Positions 15,170-23,800 of a stretch of DNA of 64,000 nt are shown piece after piece; position 1 is the first letter of the stretch; each line of letters opens with the position of its first letter. The notes under the pieces were generated by a model that did no database searches, was not told where the DNA came from, and saw only the letters and a program-made list of their open reading frames with translations. Position numbers and translations under genes: made by a program. The stretch is from NCBI RefSeq assembly GCF_010820555.1, contig NZ_JAAIKD010000002.1:434001-498000 (forward strand), in the 5' to 3' direction. Origin of the DNA: Psychroflexus aurantiacus. GTDB taxonomy: Bacteria > Bacteroidota > Bacteroidia > Flavobacteriales > Flavobacteriaceae.

Positions 15170-16291
15170 TTACTGATTTCCGAGCATCACGGGCATGACC
15201 AGCATGGTGATGTGTTCACCCTGTTCCAGTCCGTCCACGGGGGTCAGGATTCCGGCCCGGTTGGGTAAACTCATTTTGATTTTGATATCGTCAGACGTCA
15301 GATTGTTCAGCATCTCGGTTAAGAACTTGGAGTTAAAGCCGATGGTAAGATCGTCGCCCTGATAATCGCAGGTCAGGCGTTCTTCGGCCTTGTTGGAGTA
15401 ATCCAGGTCTTCAGCGGATATATTCAGTTCTGCGCCAGCGATTTTAAGTCGGATCTGATGCGTGGTTTTATTGGAGAAAATAGACACCCGTCTTACCGAG
15501 CTCAAGAATAAAGCGCGGTCTATGGTCAGGATGTTCGGATTTTCCTGTGGAATCACCGCTTCATAGTTAGGGTATTTCCCATCGACCAGGCGGCAGGTCA
15601 GTTCTACATTTTCAAAGCTGAACTTAGCATTCGATTCATTGAATTCGATCTGTACCTCTTCTTCGCTGCCCAGAAGCACGCCTTTCAGCAGGTTCAAAGG
15701 CTTCTTCGGCATGATGAATTCTGCAGGCTTATCGGTTTTGATGTCCGTTCTGGCATATTTAACCAGTTTGTGGGCATCGGTTCCTACAAAAATCAAAGCC
15801 TCTTCCGTAAATCTAAAGAAGACTCCATTCATCACGGGTCTTAAATCATCATTCCCGGTGGCAAAGATGGTCTTGTTGATGGCTGTGGCCAGAATATCGC
15901 CAACCAGAACCGTTTCACTGGCATCTTCAATGCTAACCGGCGAAGGGAAATCCTCTGCATTGGCATAGGCCAAAGCATACTTACCCTGCTCCGAACTGAT
16001 TTCAATGGTATGATTATCCAGTTTGTGGAAGGTGAGGGGCTGCTCCGGAAACGCCTTCAGGGTCTCCAAAAGCAGTCGTGCCGGAACCGCAATTTCTCCT
16101 TCATCATGAGACTCCACGTCCAGTTTGGCACTCATCGTGGTTTCTAGGTCGGAGGATGAAATCTTAAGGGAGTTGTGATTCAGTTCGAATAAAAAATTAT
16201 CCAGAATCGGCATGGTGTTGTTGGTGTTGATGACTCCTCCAAGCGTCTGGAGGTTTTTCAACATATATGTACTGGAAATGATAAATTTCAT
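15170..16291 (-). CDS. dnaN: DNA polymerase III sliding clamp (beta subunit)
   Basis: This 373-residue protein is of normal length for DnaN and begins MKFIISSTYMLKNLQTLGGV. It contains typical clamp segments such as FLFELN, EIAVPARLL, RPVMNGVFF and KYPNYEAVIP, and ends in MLVMPVMLGN. The clamp encircles DNA and tethers polymerase III and repair proteins. It is transcribed alone on the minus strand; no dnaA lies next to it. A -7-like box TATATTTG (minus strand, 16315-16322) lies about 25 bp upstream of the start. Confidence 0.97.
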   Translation of the reverse strand: MKFIISSTYMLKNLQTLGGVINTNNTMPILDNFLFELNHNSLKISSSDLETTMSAKLDVESHDEGEIAVPARLLLETLKAFPEQPLTFHKLDNHTIEISSEQGKYALAYANAEDFPSPVSIEDASETVLVGDILATAINKTIFATGNDDLRPVMNGVFFRFTEEALIFVGTDAHKLVKYARTDIKTDKPAEFIMPKKPLNLLKGVLLGSEEEVQIEFNESNAKFSFENVELTCRLVDGKYPNYEAVIPQENPNILTIDRALFLSSVRRVSIFSNKTTHQIRLKIAGAELNISAEDLDYSNKAEERLTCDYQGDDLTIGFNSKFLTEMLNNLTSDDIKIKMSLPNRAGILTPVDGLEQGEHITMLVMPVMLGNQ

Positions 16292-16367
16292 GTGACTTAA
16301 GTGTTTGATCTGTGCAAATATATTTTATTCTGATGAATAATGACTAGTCTTTAATAATCTTAGTGAT

Positions 16368-16760
16368 TCATGGGGTTAAACTGTCGCTGACGATTAAATC
16401 CTCGTACTCCCACTGGGACAACCCCCCTCTAAGCTGGTAGATTTTTTTAAAACCGGCCTGCTTAAGAATCTGAGAACATTCCTGAGAACGTCTCCCGCTT
16501 CTGCAGTAGACGGCCACCGGCTTTGATTTATCGAGCTGCTTGATCTTATAAGCAAATTCATTATCGTAAACTAGGTTTTGGGCCCCGATCAGATGCCCCT
16601 CCCGAAATTCCTCGAGTGTTCTTACATCGATGAGCTGAACCGAGTCCATAACCATTAGCTCCTTCATCTCCTGAGGAGACACCAGGGTAGACTGGTTTTT
16701 GTCAGCATCGCAGGAGCTGAATAAACCGAATACCAGTGAAAGTAATAGTAGACGTCTCAT
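16368..16760 (-). CDS. Rhodanese-domain lipoprotein
   Basis: The 130-residue precursor has a signal peptide with the lipobox FSSC, then one rhodanese domain (MDSVQLIDVRTLEEFREGHL) with active-site loop YCRSGRRS (Cys near residue 86). It would be a periplasm-facing, membrane-anchored sulfurtransferase or persulfide carrier. It starts 4 bp after the stop of a second, cytosolic rhodanese on the same strand, so the two form an operon. The substrate is unknown. Confidence 0.85.
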   Translation of the reverse strand: MRRLLLLSLVFGLFSSCDADKNQSTLVSPQEMKELMVMDSVQLIDVRTLEEFREGHLIGAQNLVYDNEFAYKIKQLDKSKPVAVYCRSGRRSQECSQILKQAGFKKIYQLRGGLSQWEYEDLIVSDSLTP

Positions 16761-16764
16761 GGGC

Positions 16765-17076
16765 TTATTGTTTTACCTCACCCGTCCAGTCGAGGATTCC
16801 CCCTTCCAGATTGTAAGCATTTTTTATTCCGGCCCTGTTCATGAGCTGACAGGCCATTTCACTTCGTTTTCCGGACCTGCAGTATACATAATAGGCTTTG
16901 TCTTTAGGAAGCTGTTCAATTTCCGCCATGAATGTTCCGGAATCCTGGATATTGATCAGTTTTGCACCTTCAATATAACCGGCGTTAAATTCCTCCGGAG
17001 TTCTCACATCTATAATTTCAGCCTGGTCTGAAGCCTTGAAGCCTTCAACCCACTTTTTTTCACTTAAATTTTCCAT
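16765..17076 (-). CDS. Cytoplasmic single-domain rhodanese
   Basis: This 103-residue protein is one rhodanese domain with EIIDVRTPEEFNAGYI and the active-site loop YCRSGKRSEM. It has no signal peptide. It is the first gene of a two-rhodanese operon and is divergent from the marR gene. GlpE/PspE-like sulfurtransferases of this size move sulfane sulfur between thiols; the specific role is unknown. Confidence 0.88.
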   Translation of the reverse strand: MENLSEKKWVEGFKASDQAEIIDVRTPEEFNAGYIEGAKLINIQDSGTFMAEIEQLPKDKAYYVYCRSGKRSEMACQLMNRAGIKNAYNLEGGILDWTGEVKQ

Positions 17077-17207
17077 AATCTAATTTTGAATTCCAAATGT
17101 AAAAGTACAATATTCCTGTTAGTTAGTTAAATTTTGACCCAATCTTCTCTTAATTTTTTGAGCGGAAAGTTTAACATAACTTTTAAATTATAAAGTCTGC
17201 CTCGTAT

Positions 17208-17232
17208 TACATTTGTATCTACAATAGTTGTA
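17208..17232 (+). promoter_or_regulatory. Promoter -7 box and overlapping inverted repeats ahead of marR
   Basis: TACATTTG at 17208-17215 fits the Bacteroidetes -7 consensus TAnnTTTG. It is overlapped by TTGTA-TC-TACAA-TAG-TTGTA (17213-17232), two interlocked 5-bp inverted repeats that would sit at the transcription start. This is a plausible autoregulatory operator for the MarR protein whose gene starts at 17238. No good -33 element is seen. Confidence 0.5.
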
Positions 17233-17237
17233 AGTAC

Positions 17238-17702
17238 ATGATTATAGAAAAAGAGCTTAAGATATCAAAACCTTTACCTGAATGTAAAAGGGCTTTACTG
17301 AACCTTTTATACACGGGAAACTGGATCACGGATGAAATCACCTCGGTGCTGAAGCCTTTTGATATTACCACGCAGCAGTTCAATGTACTTCGCATTTTGA
17401 AAGGCAAAAAGGGAGAGCCTTGTTCTTTGCAGACCATCCAGGAGCGGATGATCAATAAGATGAGCAATACCACCAGACTGGTTGATAAACTCATCCGGAA
17501 GAATTACGTGGAGCGCGAACTCTGCGAATCCAACAGGAGGAAAGTCGATATCACGATTACCGAGGAAGGCATTAAGATGCTCGATCTGATCAATACTGCG
17601 GTTGATGAAGCGGAAACGAAGATGACAGACCGGCTATCACCGGCAGATTTAAAGGAATTAAACAGACTATTACATAAATTAAGAACAGGACAATATGAAT
17701 AA
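17238..17702 (+). CDS. MarR family transcriptional regulator
   Basis: The 154-residue protein has the MarR winged helix: FDITTQQFNVLRILKG (helix 2), CSLQTIQERMINKMSNTTRLVDKLIRKNYV (recognition helix) and the wing CESNRRKVDITITEEG. It is the first gene of a marR-nitroreductase-yceI operon, an arrangement common in Flavobacteria, and overlaps the next gene by 8 bp. It probably represses the operon in response to an oxidant or aromatic ligand. Confidence 0.9.
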   Translation: MIIEKELKISKPLPECKRALLNLLYTGNWITDEITSVLKPFDITTQQFNVLRILKGKKGEPCSLQTIQERMINKMSNTTRLVDKLIRKNYVERELCESNRRKVDITITEEGIKMLDLINTAVDEAETKMTDRLSPADLKELNRLLHKLRTGQYE

Positions 17703-18327
17703 TTACATCGAAAAATTACACTGGCGTTACGCTACAAAAAAATTCAATCCCGAAAAAGAGGTTTCGGAAGAGGATTTGGAAACCCTGCTGGAAGCAATCC
17801 GCTTATCAGCTTCCTCTTACGGATTACAGCCTTATGAAGTGATTGTCATCAAGGACCCGGAAGTGAGAGCCAAACTGAAGCCGGCAGCTTTTAGCCAGCC
17901 GCAGATAACAGATGCGTCTTATCTTTTGGTGTTTGCCTACAATACGAATGTAGATCAGGCCTATGTCGATAAATTCATCAAAAGCAACGCTGATATCCGT
18001 AATAAACCCGAAGACGAATTCAAAGGGCTGAAGGATATGATTGAGAATTCTGTGCTTACTTTTTCAGAGAAAAAGAAAGAAGAGTGGGCAGCCCGTCAGG
18101 CTTACATCGCTTTGGGCAATTTGCTTTCTGCAGCCGCTCATCTTGAAATAGATGCCTGTCCTATGGAAGGTTTTAATCCTGAGGAATTTGACGACTTACT
18201 GGACCTGAAATCGAAAAACTTAAAGTCAGTCGCACTTACGACCCTTGGCTACAGAAGTGGAGACGATCAGTTACAAAAGGAGAAAAAAGTTAGAAAATCC
18301 AAAGATGAATTATTTACAAGAATTTAA
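17695..18327 (+). CDS. NAD(P)H-dependent nitroreductase family oxidoreductase
   Basis: The 210-residue flavoprotein has the NfsB-type pattern: WRYATKKFNPEKEVSEED, the FMN-contact segment RLSASSYGLQPYEVIVI, EEWAARQAYIALGNLL and a C-terminal TLGYRSGDDQLQ. It should bind FMN and reduce quinones or nitro compounds using NAD(P)H. It is encoded between its likely regulator marR and yceI. Confidence 0.9.
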   Translation: MNNYIEKLHWRYATKKFNPEKEVSEEDLETLLEAIRLSASSYGLQPYEVIVIKDPEVRAKLKPAAFSQPQITDASYLLVFAYNTNVDQAYVDKFIKSNADIRNKPEDEFKGLKDMIENSVLTFSEKKKEEWAARQAYIALGNLLSAAAHLEIDACPMEGFNPEEFDDLLDLKSKNLKSVALTTLGYRSGDDQLQKEKKVRKSKDELFTRI

Positions 18328-18355
18328 TTATAACCCAAATTTAAACTTTAAAACT

Positions 18356-18931
18356 ATGAAAATGAATGTATTAAAAGGCGCACTAGCCGCCACAGTTATC
18401 TTGACCTTGGTAGCGTTTACCAATGCGATTGAGAAGAAAAAAGTAAACATCAAGGATAGCAGCATTACCTGGGAAGGTGAAAAACTGACCGGTTCTCACG
18501 AGGGAACCATCGACCTGAAAGACGGCTACTTCCTGATGGAAGAGGGTGAACTTGTAGGCGGTGAATTCACAGCAGACATGACCTCTATCAACGTTACCGA
18601 TCTGGAAGGCGACAGCAGAGAAAAATTGATGGGCCACTTAAGATCAGATGATTTCTTTGGCGTAGATACTTATGGAACCGCCAAATTTGTGATCAACACC
18701 GTGGCTAAAAAGAAAGGTAATATTTACGGGATTTCCGGTGATCTAACCATAAAAGGGAAAACCAACCCGATTGCTTTTGATTTGGAAATGAATGAAAATT
18801 CAGCAACCACAAATCTGGTGATAGACAGAACCAAATATGACGTAAGATATGGTTCAAACACCTTCTTCGACAATTTAGGAGATAAGACGATCTATGACGA
18901 ATTTAATCTGGCGATCGATTTAAAATTTTAG
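18356..18931 (+). CDS. YceI family periplasmic lipid-binding protein
   Basis: The best start is the ATG at 18356, which gives a 191-residue protein with signal peptide (LAATVILTLVAFTNA). A longer frame from 18245 would overlap the nitroreductase gene and bury the signal peptide. The mature part is a YceI beta-barrel: DSSITWEGEKLTGSHEGTI, DLEGDSREKLMGHLRSDDFF and the C-terminal DNLGDKTIYDEFNLAIDLKF. YceI proteins bind isoprenoid-like lipids in the periplasm. It is the last gene of the operon, with a strong terminator after it. Confidence 0.92.
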   Translation: MKMNVLKGALAATVILTLVAFTNAIEKKKVNIKDSSITWEGEKLTGSHEGTIDLKDGYFLMEEGELVGGEFTADMTSINVTDLEGDSREKLMGHLRSDDFFGVDTYGTAKFVINTVAKKKGNIYGISGDLTIKGKTNPIAFDLEMNENSATTNLVIDRTKYDVRYGSNTFFDNLGDKTIYDEFNLAIDLKF

Positions 18932-18951
18932 TTGATTGATTTGTTTTGTTT

Positions 18952-18982
18952 AAAACCTGCCAGAGATGGCAGGTTTTTTTTT
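18952..18982 (+). terminator. Rho-independent terminator after yceI
   Basis: AAAACCTGCCA at 18952-18962 pairs with TGGCAGGTTTT across a GAGA loop and is followed by a run of T to 18982. It lies 20 bp after the yceI stop. Confidence 0.92.
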
Positions 18983-19050
18983 ATGCTAAAACCTGAAGAT
19001 CTGTACTTGTTTTGAAATTTGTACATATAGAAATGACCCCAGGAGTCCGC

Positions 19051-20034
19051 TTAGGTTTTGAAAGCCTCCCAGGTCAGTTTTAAGCCTGCTCTTACGCTAA
19101 ACCTTGGCTCATAACCCAGCCGTGTTCTGGCTTTTTCGATATCGGCTAAAGAATCTCTCACATCGCCAGGTCTTGGCGGGCCGTAATTAGCCTTCAGTTT
19201 TATACCGGAAGCCTCCTGCAGGATTTCCCAGAGTTCATTCAAACTGACGCGTTCCCCACAGGCGACATTGTAAACCTGGTTGGTGGCGTCCTGTGTAGCA
19301 AAAGCGGCTTTGATATTGGCCTGCACTGCGTTTTCCACGAAGGTGAAGTCCCGGGTCTGCTCTCCATCCCCATGGATAATCGGGGATTGTCGGTCCTTAA
19401 GCGCCTGCATAAACAACGGGATCACTGCGGCATAAGCCCCCTCTGGGCTTTGGTTGGGTCCGAAGACATTGAAATAACGCAGGCCAATAATTTCCATCCC
19501 GTAGGTTTTGGCGAAGACCTCGGCGTATAACTCATTCACGTATTTGGTGACCGCATACGGGGATAAAGGCTTTCCTATCTTGTGTTCAACTTTAGGCAGC
19601 GCAGGGCTGTCGCCGTAAGTGGAACTGGAAGCAGCATACACGAAACGCTTCACCGTTTCGGAAGCTCTACAGGCGACCAGCATATTCAAAAACCCGGATA
19701 CATTCACTGCATTGCTGGTGACAGGATCGGCGATGGAGCGTGGCACCGAGCCCAAAGCGGCCTGATGCAAAACGATATCCATATTTTTAACCGCCCTTTG
19801 ACAGTCTTCGGGGTTTCGAATATCGCCCTCCTGGAATTCAAAATTAGGTTCGCTTTCAAATTCAGAAATATTGCTTCTGTACCCGTTGGATAAATTGTCC
19901 AAGACCCGTACCTGTTTTGCTCCAAAGCCCAGTAAATACGCAACGATATTGGAACCGATAAAGCCGGCACCTCCGGTGACCAGAACCCTGACTTTAGAGA
20001 GGTCTGCCTCGTGGTAGCGGGTTTCAAATTTCAT
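19051..20034 (-). CDS. UDP-N-acetylhexosamine(uronic acid) 4-epimerase, TviC/WbpP-like
   Basis: This 327-residue extended SDR has the NAD motif GGAGFIGS near residues 20-27, the segment AASSSTYGDSPALPK, the catalytic YAVTK and the substrate loop RYFNVFGPNQ. Length and sequence suit the WbpP/TviC group, which epimerises UDP-GlcNAc or its uronic acid. It overlaps the upstream UDP-sugar dehydrogenase gene by 4 bp (ATGA), so the pair should make UDP-HexNAcA for a surface polysaccharide. It is the last gene of the minus-strand cassette. Confidence 0.85.
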   Translation of the reverse strand: MKFETRYHEADLSKVRVLVTGGAGFIGSNIVAYLLGFGAKQVRVLDNLSNGYRSNISEFESEPNFEFQEGDIRNPEDCQRAVKNMDIVLHQAALGSVPRSIADPVTSNAVNVSGFLNMLVACRASETVKRFVYAASSSTYGDSPALPKVEHKIGKPLSPYAVTKYVNELYAEVFAKTYGMEIIGLRYFNVFGPNQSPEGAYAAVIPLFMQALKDRQSPIIHGDGEQTRDFTFVENAVQANIKAAFATQDATNQVYNVACGERVSLNELWEILQEASGIKLKANYGPPRPGDVRDSLADIEKARTRLGYEPRFSVRAGLKLTWEAFKT

Positions 20035-21314
20035 AATCGGCCGTCAATTATAGTTGTGGGCAAAAAAGATTTGACATCAAAAACGACTGCTTTATCGTTT
20101 TTTAAAGCGCTGATATCTAGCTGAAGAAACTCCTGGTGGGAAACCGCCAGGACAATGCTGTCATAGGTCGAATGAATTTCGCTGCAGGTCAGTAAATCGA
20201 TTCCAAATAATGTTTTCACTTCAGCCTTATCCGCCCAGGGATCGCACACATCCACCTGCATATTATAGGTTTCTAATTCCCTGATGACGTCGATGGCTTT
20301 TGTATTTCGGGTATCGGGGCAGTTTTCTTTAAAGGTAATGCCCAAAACCAGGGCTTTTCCATTTTTGACCTTTGCCTCTTTATTCAGCATCAATTTGATG
20401 ACCTCATTCGCAACATATTTACCCATGCCGTCATTCATCCGCCTTCCCGACAGGATGATTTCAGGATTATAGCCGACTTCCAATGCTTTCTGCGCCAGAT
20501 AATAGGGGTCTACCCCAATACAATGCCCTCCAACAAGACCCGGGGTGTATTTGGTAAAATTCCATTTGGTGGCTGCGGCTTCAAGAACGGCACTGGTATC
20601 AATATCCAGGAGCCTGAATATTTTTGACAACTCGTTCACAAAGGCGATATTGATATCCCGTTGCGAATTTTCGATCACCTTGGCGGCTTCAGCCACCTTA
20701 ATGCTGCTGGCCAGGTGTGTCCCTGCGGTAATTACAGAAGCGTATAAGGCATCGATCTTTTTTGCGATTTCGGGGGTAGATCCCGAAGTCACTTTCAAGA
20801 TGCTGGTCACGGTATGCAGTTTGTCTCCGGGATTAATACGCTCGGGAGAATAGCCCGCAAAAAAATCTTTATTGAAGGTCTTGCCCGAATGCAGTTCCAG
20901 AACGGGGACGCAGATCTCTTCGGTTACTCCCGGGTAAACCGTGGATTCGTAGATGACAATGTCGCCGTCTTTCAGTAATTTTCCGATGCTTTCACTGGCT
21001 TCTATCAAAGGTGTCAGGACTGGCTTTCGGTTTTTGTCGGTAGGGGTGGGGACGGTGACGATGAATATGGTCGCCTCCCTCATCGCTTCGGGATCGGCTG
21101 TCAACTTTAAACCGGCGCTGCTGTTTTCCTGAAGGGCTTCCAGCAATTTCGCCTCAGGGACCTCAAGGGTATGATCGGTGCCCTTCTTAAGGGCCTGTAC
21201 GCGATGCTGATCGATATCAAAGCCTATAACCCTGTACTTTTCAGCAAAAGCAACGGCCAGGGGTAAACCCACGTAACCCAGACCAATAATTGCAATTTTA
21301 GGAGAATTCATCAA
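20031..21314 (-). CDS. UDP-N-acetylhexosamine 6-dehydrogenase, TviB/WbpO-like
   Basis: The 427-residue protein has the NAD-binding GLGYVGLPLAV at residues 12-22, the segment YSPERINPGD and the catalytic cysteine in GGHCIGVDPYYL. These mark the UDP-GlcNAc/GalNAc dehydrogenase branch (TviB, WbpO) rather than UDP-glucose dehydrogenase. It oxidises C6 of a UDP-N-acetylhexosamine to a uronic acid with two NAD+. It lies 11 bp after wzc and is coupled to the epimerase gene. Confidence 0.85.
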   Translation of the reverse strand: MMNSPKIAIIGLGYVGLPLAVAFAEKYRVIGFDIDQHRVQALKKGTDHTLEVPEAKLLEALQENSSAGLKLTADPEAMREATIFIVTVPTPTDKNRKPVLTPLIEASESIGKLLKDGDIVIYESTVYPGVTEEICVPVLELHSGKTFNKDFFAGYSPERINPGDKLHTVTSILKVTSGSTPEIAKKIDALYASVITAGTHLASSIKVAEAAKVIENSQRDINIAFVNELSKIFRLLDIDTSAVLEAAATKWNFTKYTPGLVGGHCIGVDPYYLAQKALEVGYNPEIILSGRRMNDGMGKYVANEVIKLMLNKEAKVKNGKALVLGITFKENCPDTRNTKAIDVIRELETYNMQVDVCDPWADKAEVKTLFGIDLLTCSEIHSTYDSIVLAVSHQEFLQLDISALKNDKAVVFDVKSFLPTTIIDGRL

Positions 21315-21325
21315 AGCGACAGGGT

Positions 21326-23800
21326 TTAAGATTTAAATGTGTTTTTCAATTTCCGGAGTATTTTTTTCAGGAAGGAAGCGTCGTTTTCATTTTGCAAATA
21401 AGCGTTTCCATAGCGTCCGTATCCGTAGCCATAGCCGTAACCATAACCGTAGCCATAGCCATATTTGGCTTTATGCTGAAAATAATTGAGGATAAAGCTT
21501 ATGTTTTTGATCTCTCCCTTTTCATACCGCTCATTGATCACGCTTAGCATGGCTTTTTTGGTATAATTCTGTCTTAAGAGGTAAATAGACGCATCGGCAT
21601 ATTTCCCCAGATTCAGGGCGTCAGACACCAGTCCAATAGGCGGGGTATCCATGATGATGCAGTCGTAGTTTTCCTTCAGGGTATCGAACAGGATATCCAT
21701 TTTATCGGAAACCAGAAGTTCGGACGGGTTGGGAGGGACGGGCCCTGAAACAATAATATCCAAATTGTCAAACTTGGTTGTTTGCGTAATCTCCTCAATT
21801 GAATTCTGATCGATCAGATAATTGACGATCCCTAGGTCATTGGAGATTTCAAAATCTTCAAAGATTTTAGGCTTTCGAAGATCCAGACCGATAAGCAGGG
21901 TTTTTTTTCCGCTCAGAGAGAAAACCGAAGCCATGTTTATGGCGGTGAATGTTTTGCCTTCCCCACTCACGGAGGAGGTAATCAGTATGGTTTTGTTTCC
22001 TTTGATAAACTGCTGCTTAAAAATAAACTGCATACTGGTTCGCAGGCCTCTAAAGCTTTCCGCAATGGCCGAACGGGGCATACCAAAAACAGCCAGATTG
22101 CCTTTGACCTTGCTTTTACCGACCACCCCCAGTACAGGTATGGGAGACAGCTTATTGATGTCTCTGGGGTTGTTGATCTTATTATCTAAAAAGACCAGGA
22201 GGAAAACAAAGACCAAAGGCACAAAGCTACCCAGGAGCAGTGCCATAACGTAGTTGAGCTGTGTATTTGGACCGATTTGTCCGCCGCCGGTGTCCATGGC
22301 CTTATCTATGATTTGCACATCGCTCACATTGGCTGCCCGTATCAGACCGGCTTCGTTTCGCTTGCTTAGAAACAGGTTGTAGGTTTGTTCATTGATGGTA
22401 TAGCGGCGTTCAATTTTCAATAAATCCTGCTGCTCCTTAGGCAGTTTTCGGATTTGTTTTTCGAGTTCGGCCACATTTTCAATGACACTGCGTATTTGTT
22501 CCCGAAGGATTTTCTTGGAGGACTCTATGTTTTCAAGCAGGACTGATTTTGTCGCATTGATTTGCCGGTCAATATCATCGAAGATGGGCGCATCGCTTTT
22601 GATGGAATAAGCATATTTACTGCGCTGTTCCGAAAGCGCTAAAATCTTTCCAACAGCCGAACTAATACTTGGCTCATCGATGCCGGCTACCGAAGGTGCC
22701 GGAACATCCGTATAATTTTGTCGGCTCCTTAGGTAGTCTTCCAGTCGGTTGTAATAATCCAGCTGCCGTTCGATGACATTTTTCTCGAGGTCGAGATTGG
22801 TAAGTCTTTGGCGTATTTCGCTGCTTTCTGAAGTTAAATCGATAATGTCATTGCTGATTTTGAACGCATTCAGTTCTTCTTCCACCAGTTTGAGCTCCTT
22901 CGATTTTTGAGCCAGGCTGCTATCGATGAAGCGTATGGTTTTGGTTGCAAAAAGATTCTTCCTGTTCAGCATGTCCTCACTGAGCACCTGTACCGTGGTA
23001 TTGAGATAATCTACGAGCTCCTGTTTGTTATTACCATTTAGAGACAGATTCAATATGGAACTGCCTTTGTTTTCCGGACTTACATTTACATTCTGAAACC
23101 GCTTGACCGTAGAATAATAATTGGTGAATCGGATATAGTAGGGTTTTCCTACGACCACCGGCCGGCTGTTTCTTAAAATCCGACCCTTAAAGAAGGGTGA
23201 ATCCACATATTCGGAGGCCGAAAAGGTGGCCTTGTAGTCCTCTTTTTCAAAATAAAAGACTTCTTGTTCCTTGGTATAGTAGTTATAAAAACTAAGGTTT
23301 CCGGGAGCCTCTTCTTCTGCGAAATTCAGACTCAGTTCGAACTCGTCATCATTGAGGAACCTGATGGTGAGTGGTCTGCCAATAAGCTGTGCATGCAGGC
23401 TGTCTTCAACAGCGATAAATGGAGTCCTGCCGTAAGCATTTTCTTTCTGATACTTGCCATTTACCATATACTGGATATAGTAATGTAGTCGGTCCACCAC
23501 CTTTTGATTGTGCGTACGGGTTCTCAAAGTGGTGACGACGGTGTTGACCTTATCGGAAACGCCGCCCCAGTTAAAGGTCAGGCTGGTATTGGAAGTGAAA
23601 AACGGATTCTGATCGTCCTTGATGGTAATCAGACTACTGATTTGATAGATCGGCTGCTTGCGCACATTGATGAAATACGCAATGCCCAGCCCCACGCCTA
23701 TACTGATGACAAATAAATACCAGTAGCTGAATATCTTGACTATAAATCCTTTAAAGTCAAATTGAGTATTCGATTCGCTAATTTCAAAATCTTCTTCCAT
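21326..23800 (-). CDS. Wzc-like polysaccharide co-polymerase / BY-kinase
   Basis: The 824-residue inner-membrane protein has two transmembrane helices (about 29-48 and 512-533) around a long periplasmic Wzz region rich in coiled coil. A cytosolic tyrosine-kinase domain follows, with Walker A SSVSGEGKTF near 607, Walker A' LIGLDLRKPK and Walker B CIIMDTPP. The C-terminal tail has eight consecutive Tyr-Gly pairs, the likely autophosphorylation cluster. It controls chain length and export of capsule or exopolysaccharide together with Wza, whose stop codon overlaps its start in TGATG. No matching tyrosine phosphatase is encoded nearby. Confidence 0.93.
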   Translation of the reverse strand: MEEDFEISESNTQFDFKGFIVKIFSYWYLFVISIGVGLGIAYFINVRKQPIYQISSLITIKDDQNPFFTSNTSLTFNWGGVSDKVNTVVTTLRTRTHNQKVVDRLHYYIQYMVNGKYQKENAYGRTPFIAVEDSLHAQLIGRPLTIRFLNDDEFELSLNFAEEEAPGNLSFYNYYTKEQEVFYFEKEDYKATFSASEYVDSPFFKGRILRNSRPVVVGKPYYIRFTNYYSTVKRFQNVNVSPENKGSSILNLSLNGNNKQELVDYLNTTVQVLSEDMLNRKNLFATKTIRFIDSSLAQKSKELKLVEEELNAFKISNDIIDLTSESSEIRQRLTNLDLEKNVIERQLDYYNRLEDYLRSRQNYTDVPAPSVAGIDEPSISSAVGKILALSEQRSKYAYSIKSDAPIFDDIDRQINATKSVLLENIESSKKILREQIRSVIENVAELEKQIRKLPKEQQDLLKIERRYTINEQTYNLFLSKRNEAGLIRAANVSDVQIIDKAMDTGGGQIGPNTQLNYVMALLLGSFVPLVFVFLLVFLDNKINNPRDINKLSPIPVLGVVGKSKVKGNLAVFGMPRSAIAESFRGLRTSMQFIFKQQFIKGNKTILITSSVSGEGKTFTAINMASVFSLSGKKTLLIGLDLRKPKIFEDFEISNDLGIVNYLIDQNSIEEITQTTKFDNLDIIVSGPVPPNPSELLVSDKMDILFDTLKENYDCIIMDTPPIGLVSDALNLGKYADASIYLLRQNYTKKAMLSVINERYEKGEIKNISFILNYFQHKAKYGYGYGYGYGYGYGYGRYGNAYLQNENDASFLKKILRKLKNTFKS

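Noticed and set aside
18245-18355. Upstream extension of the yceI gene
   Set aside because: It would overlap the nitroreductase gene and place residues before a clear signal peptide; the ATG at 18356 is better.
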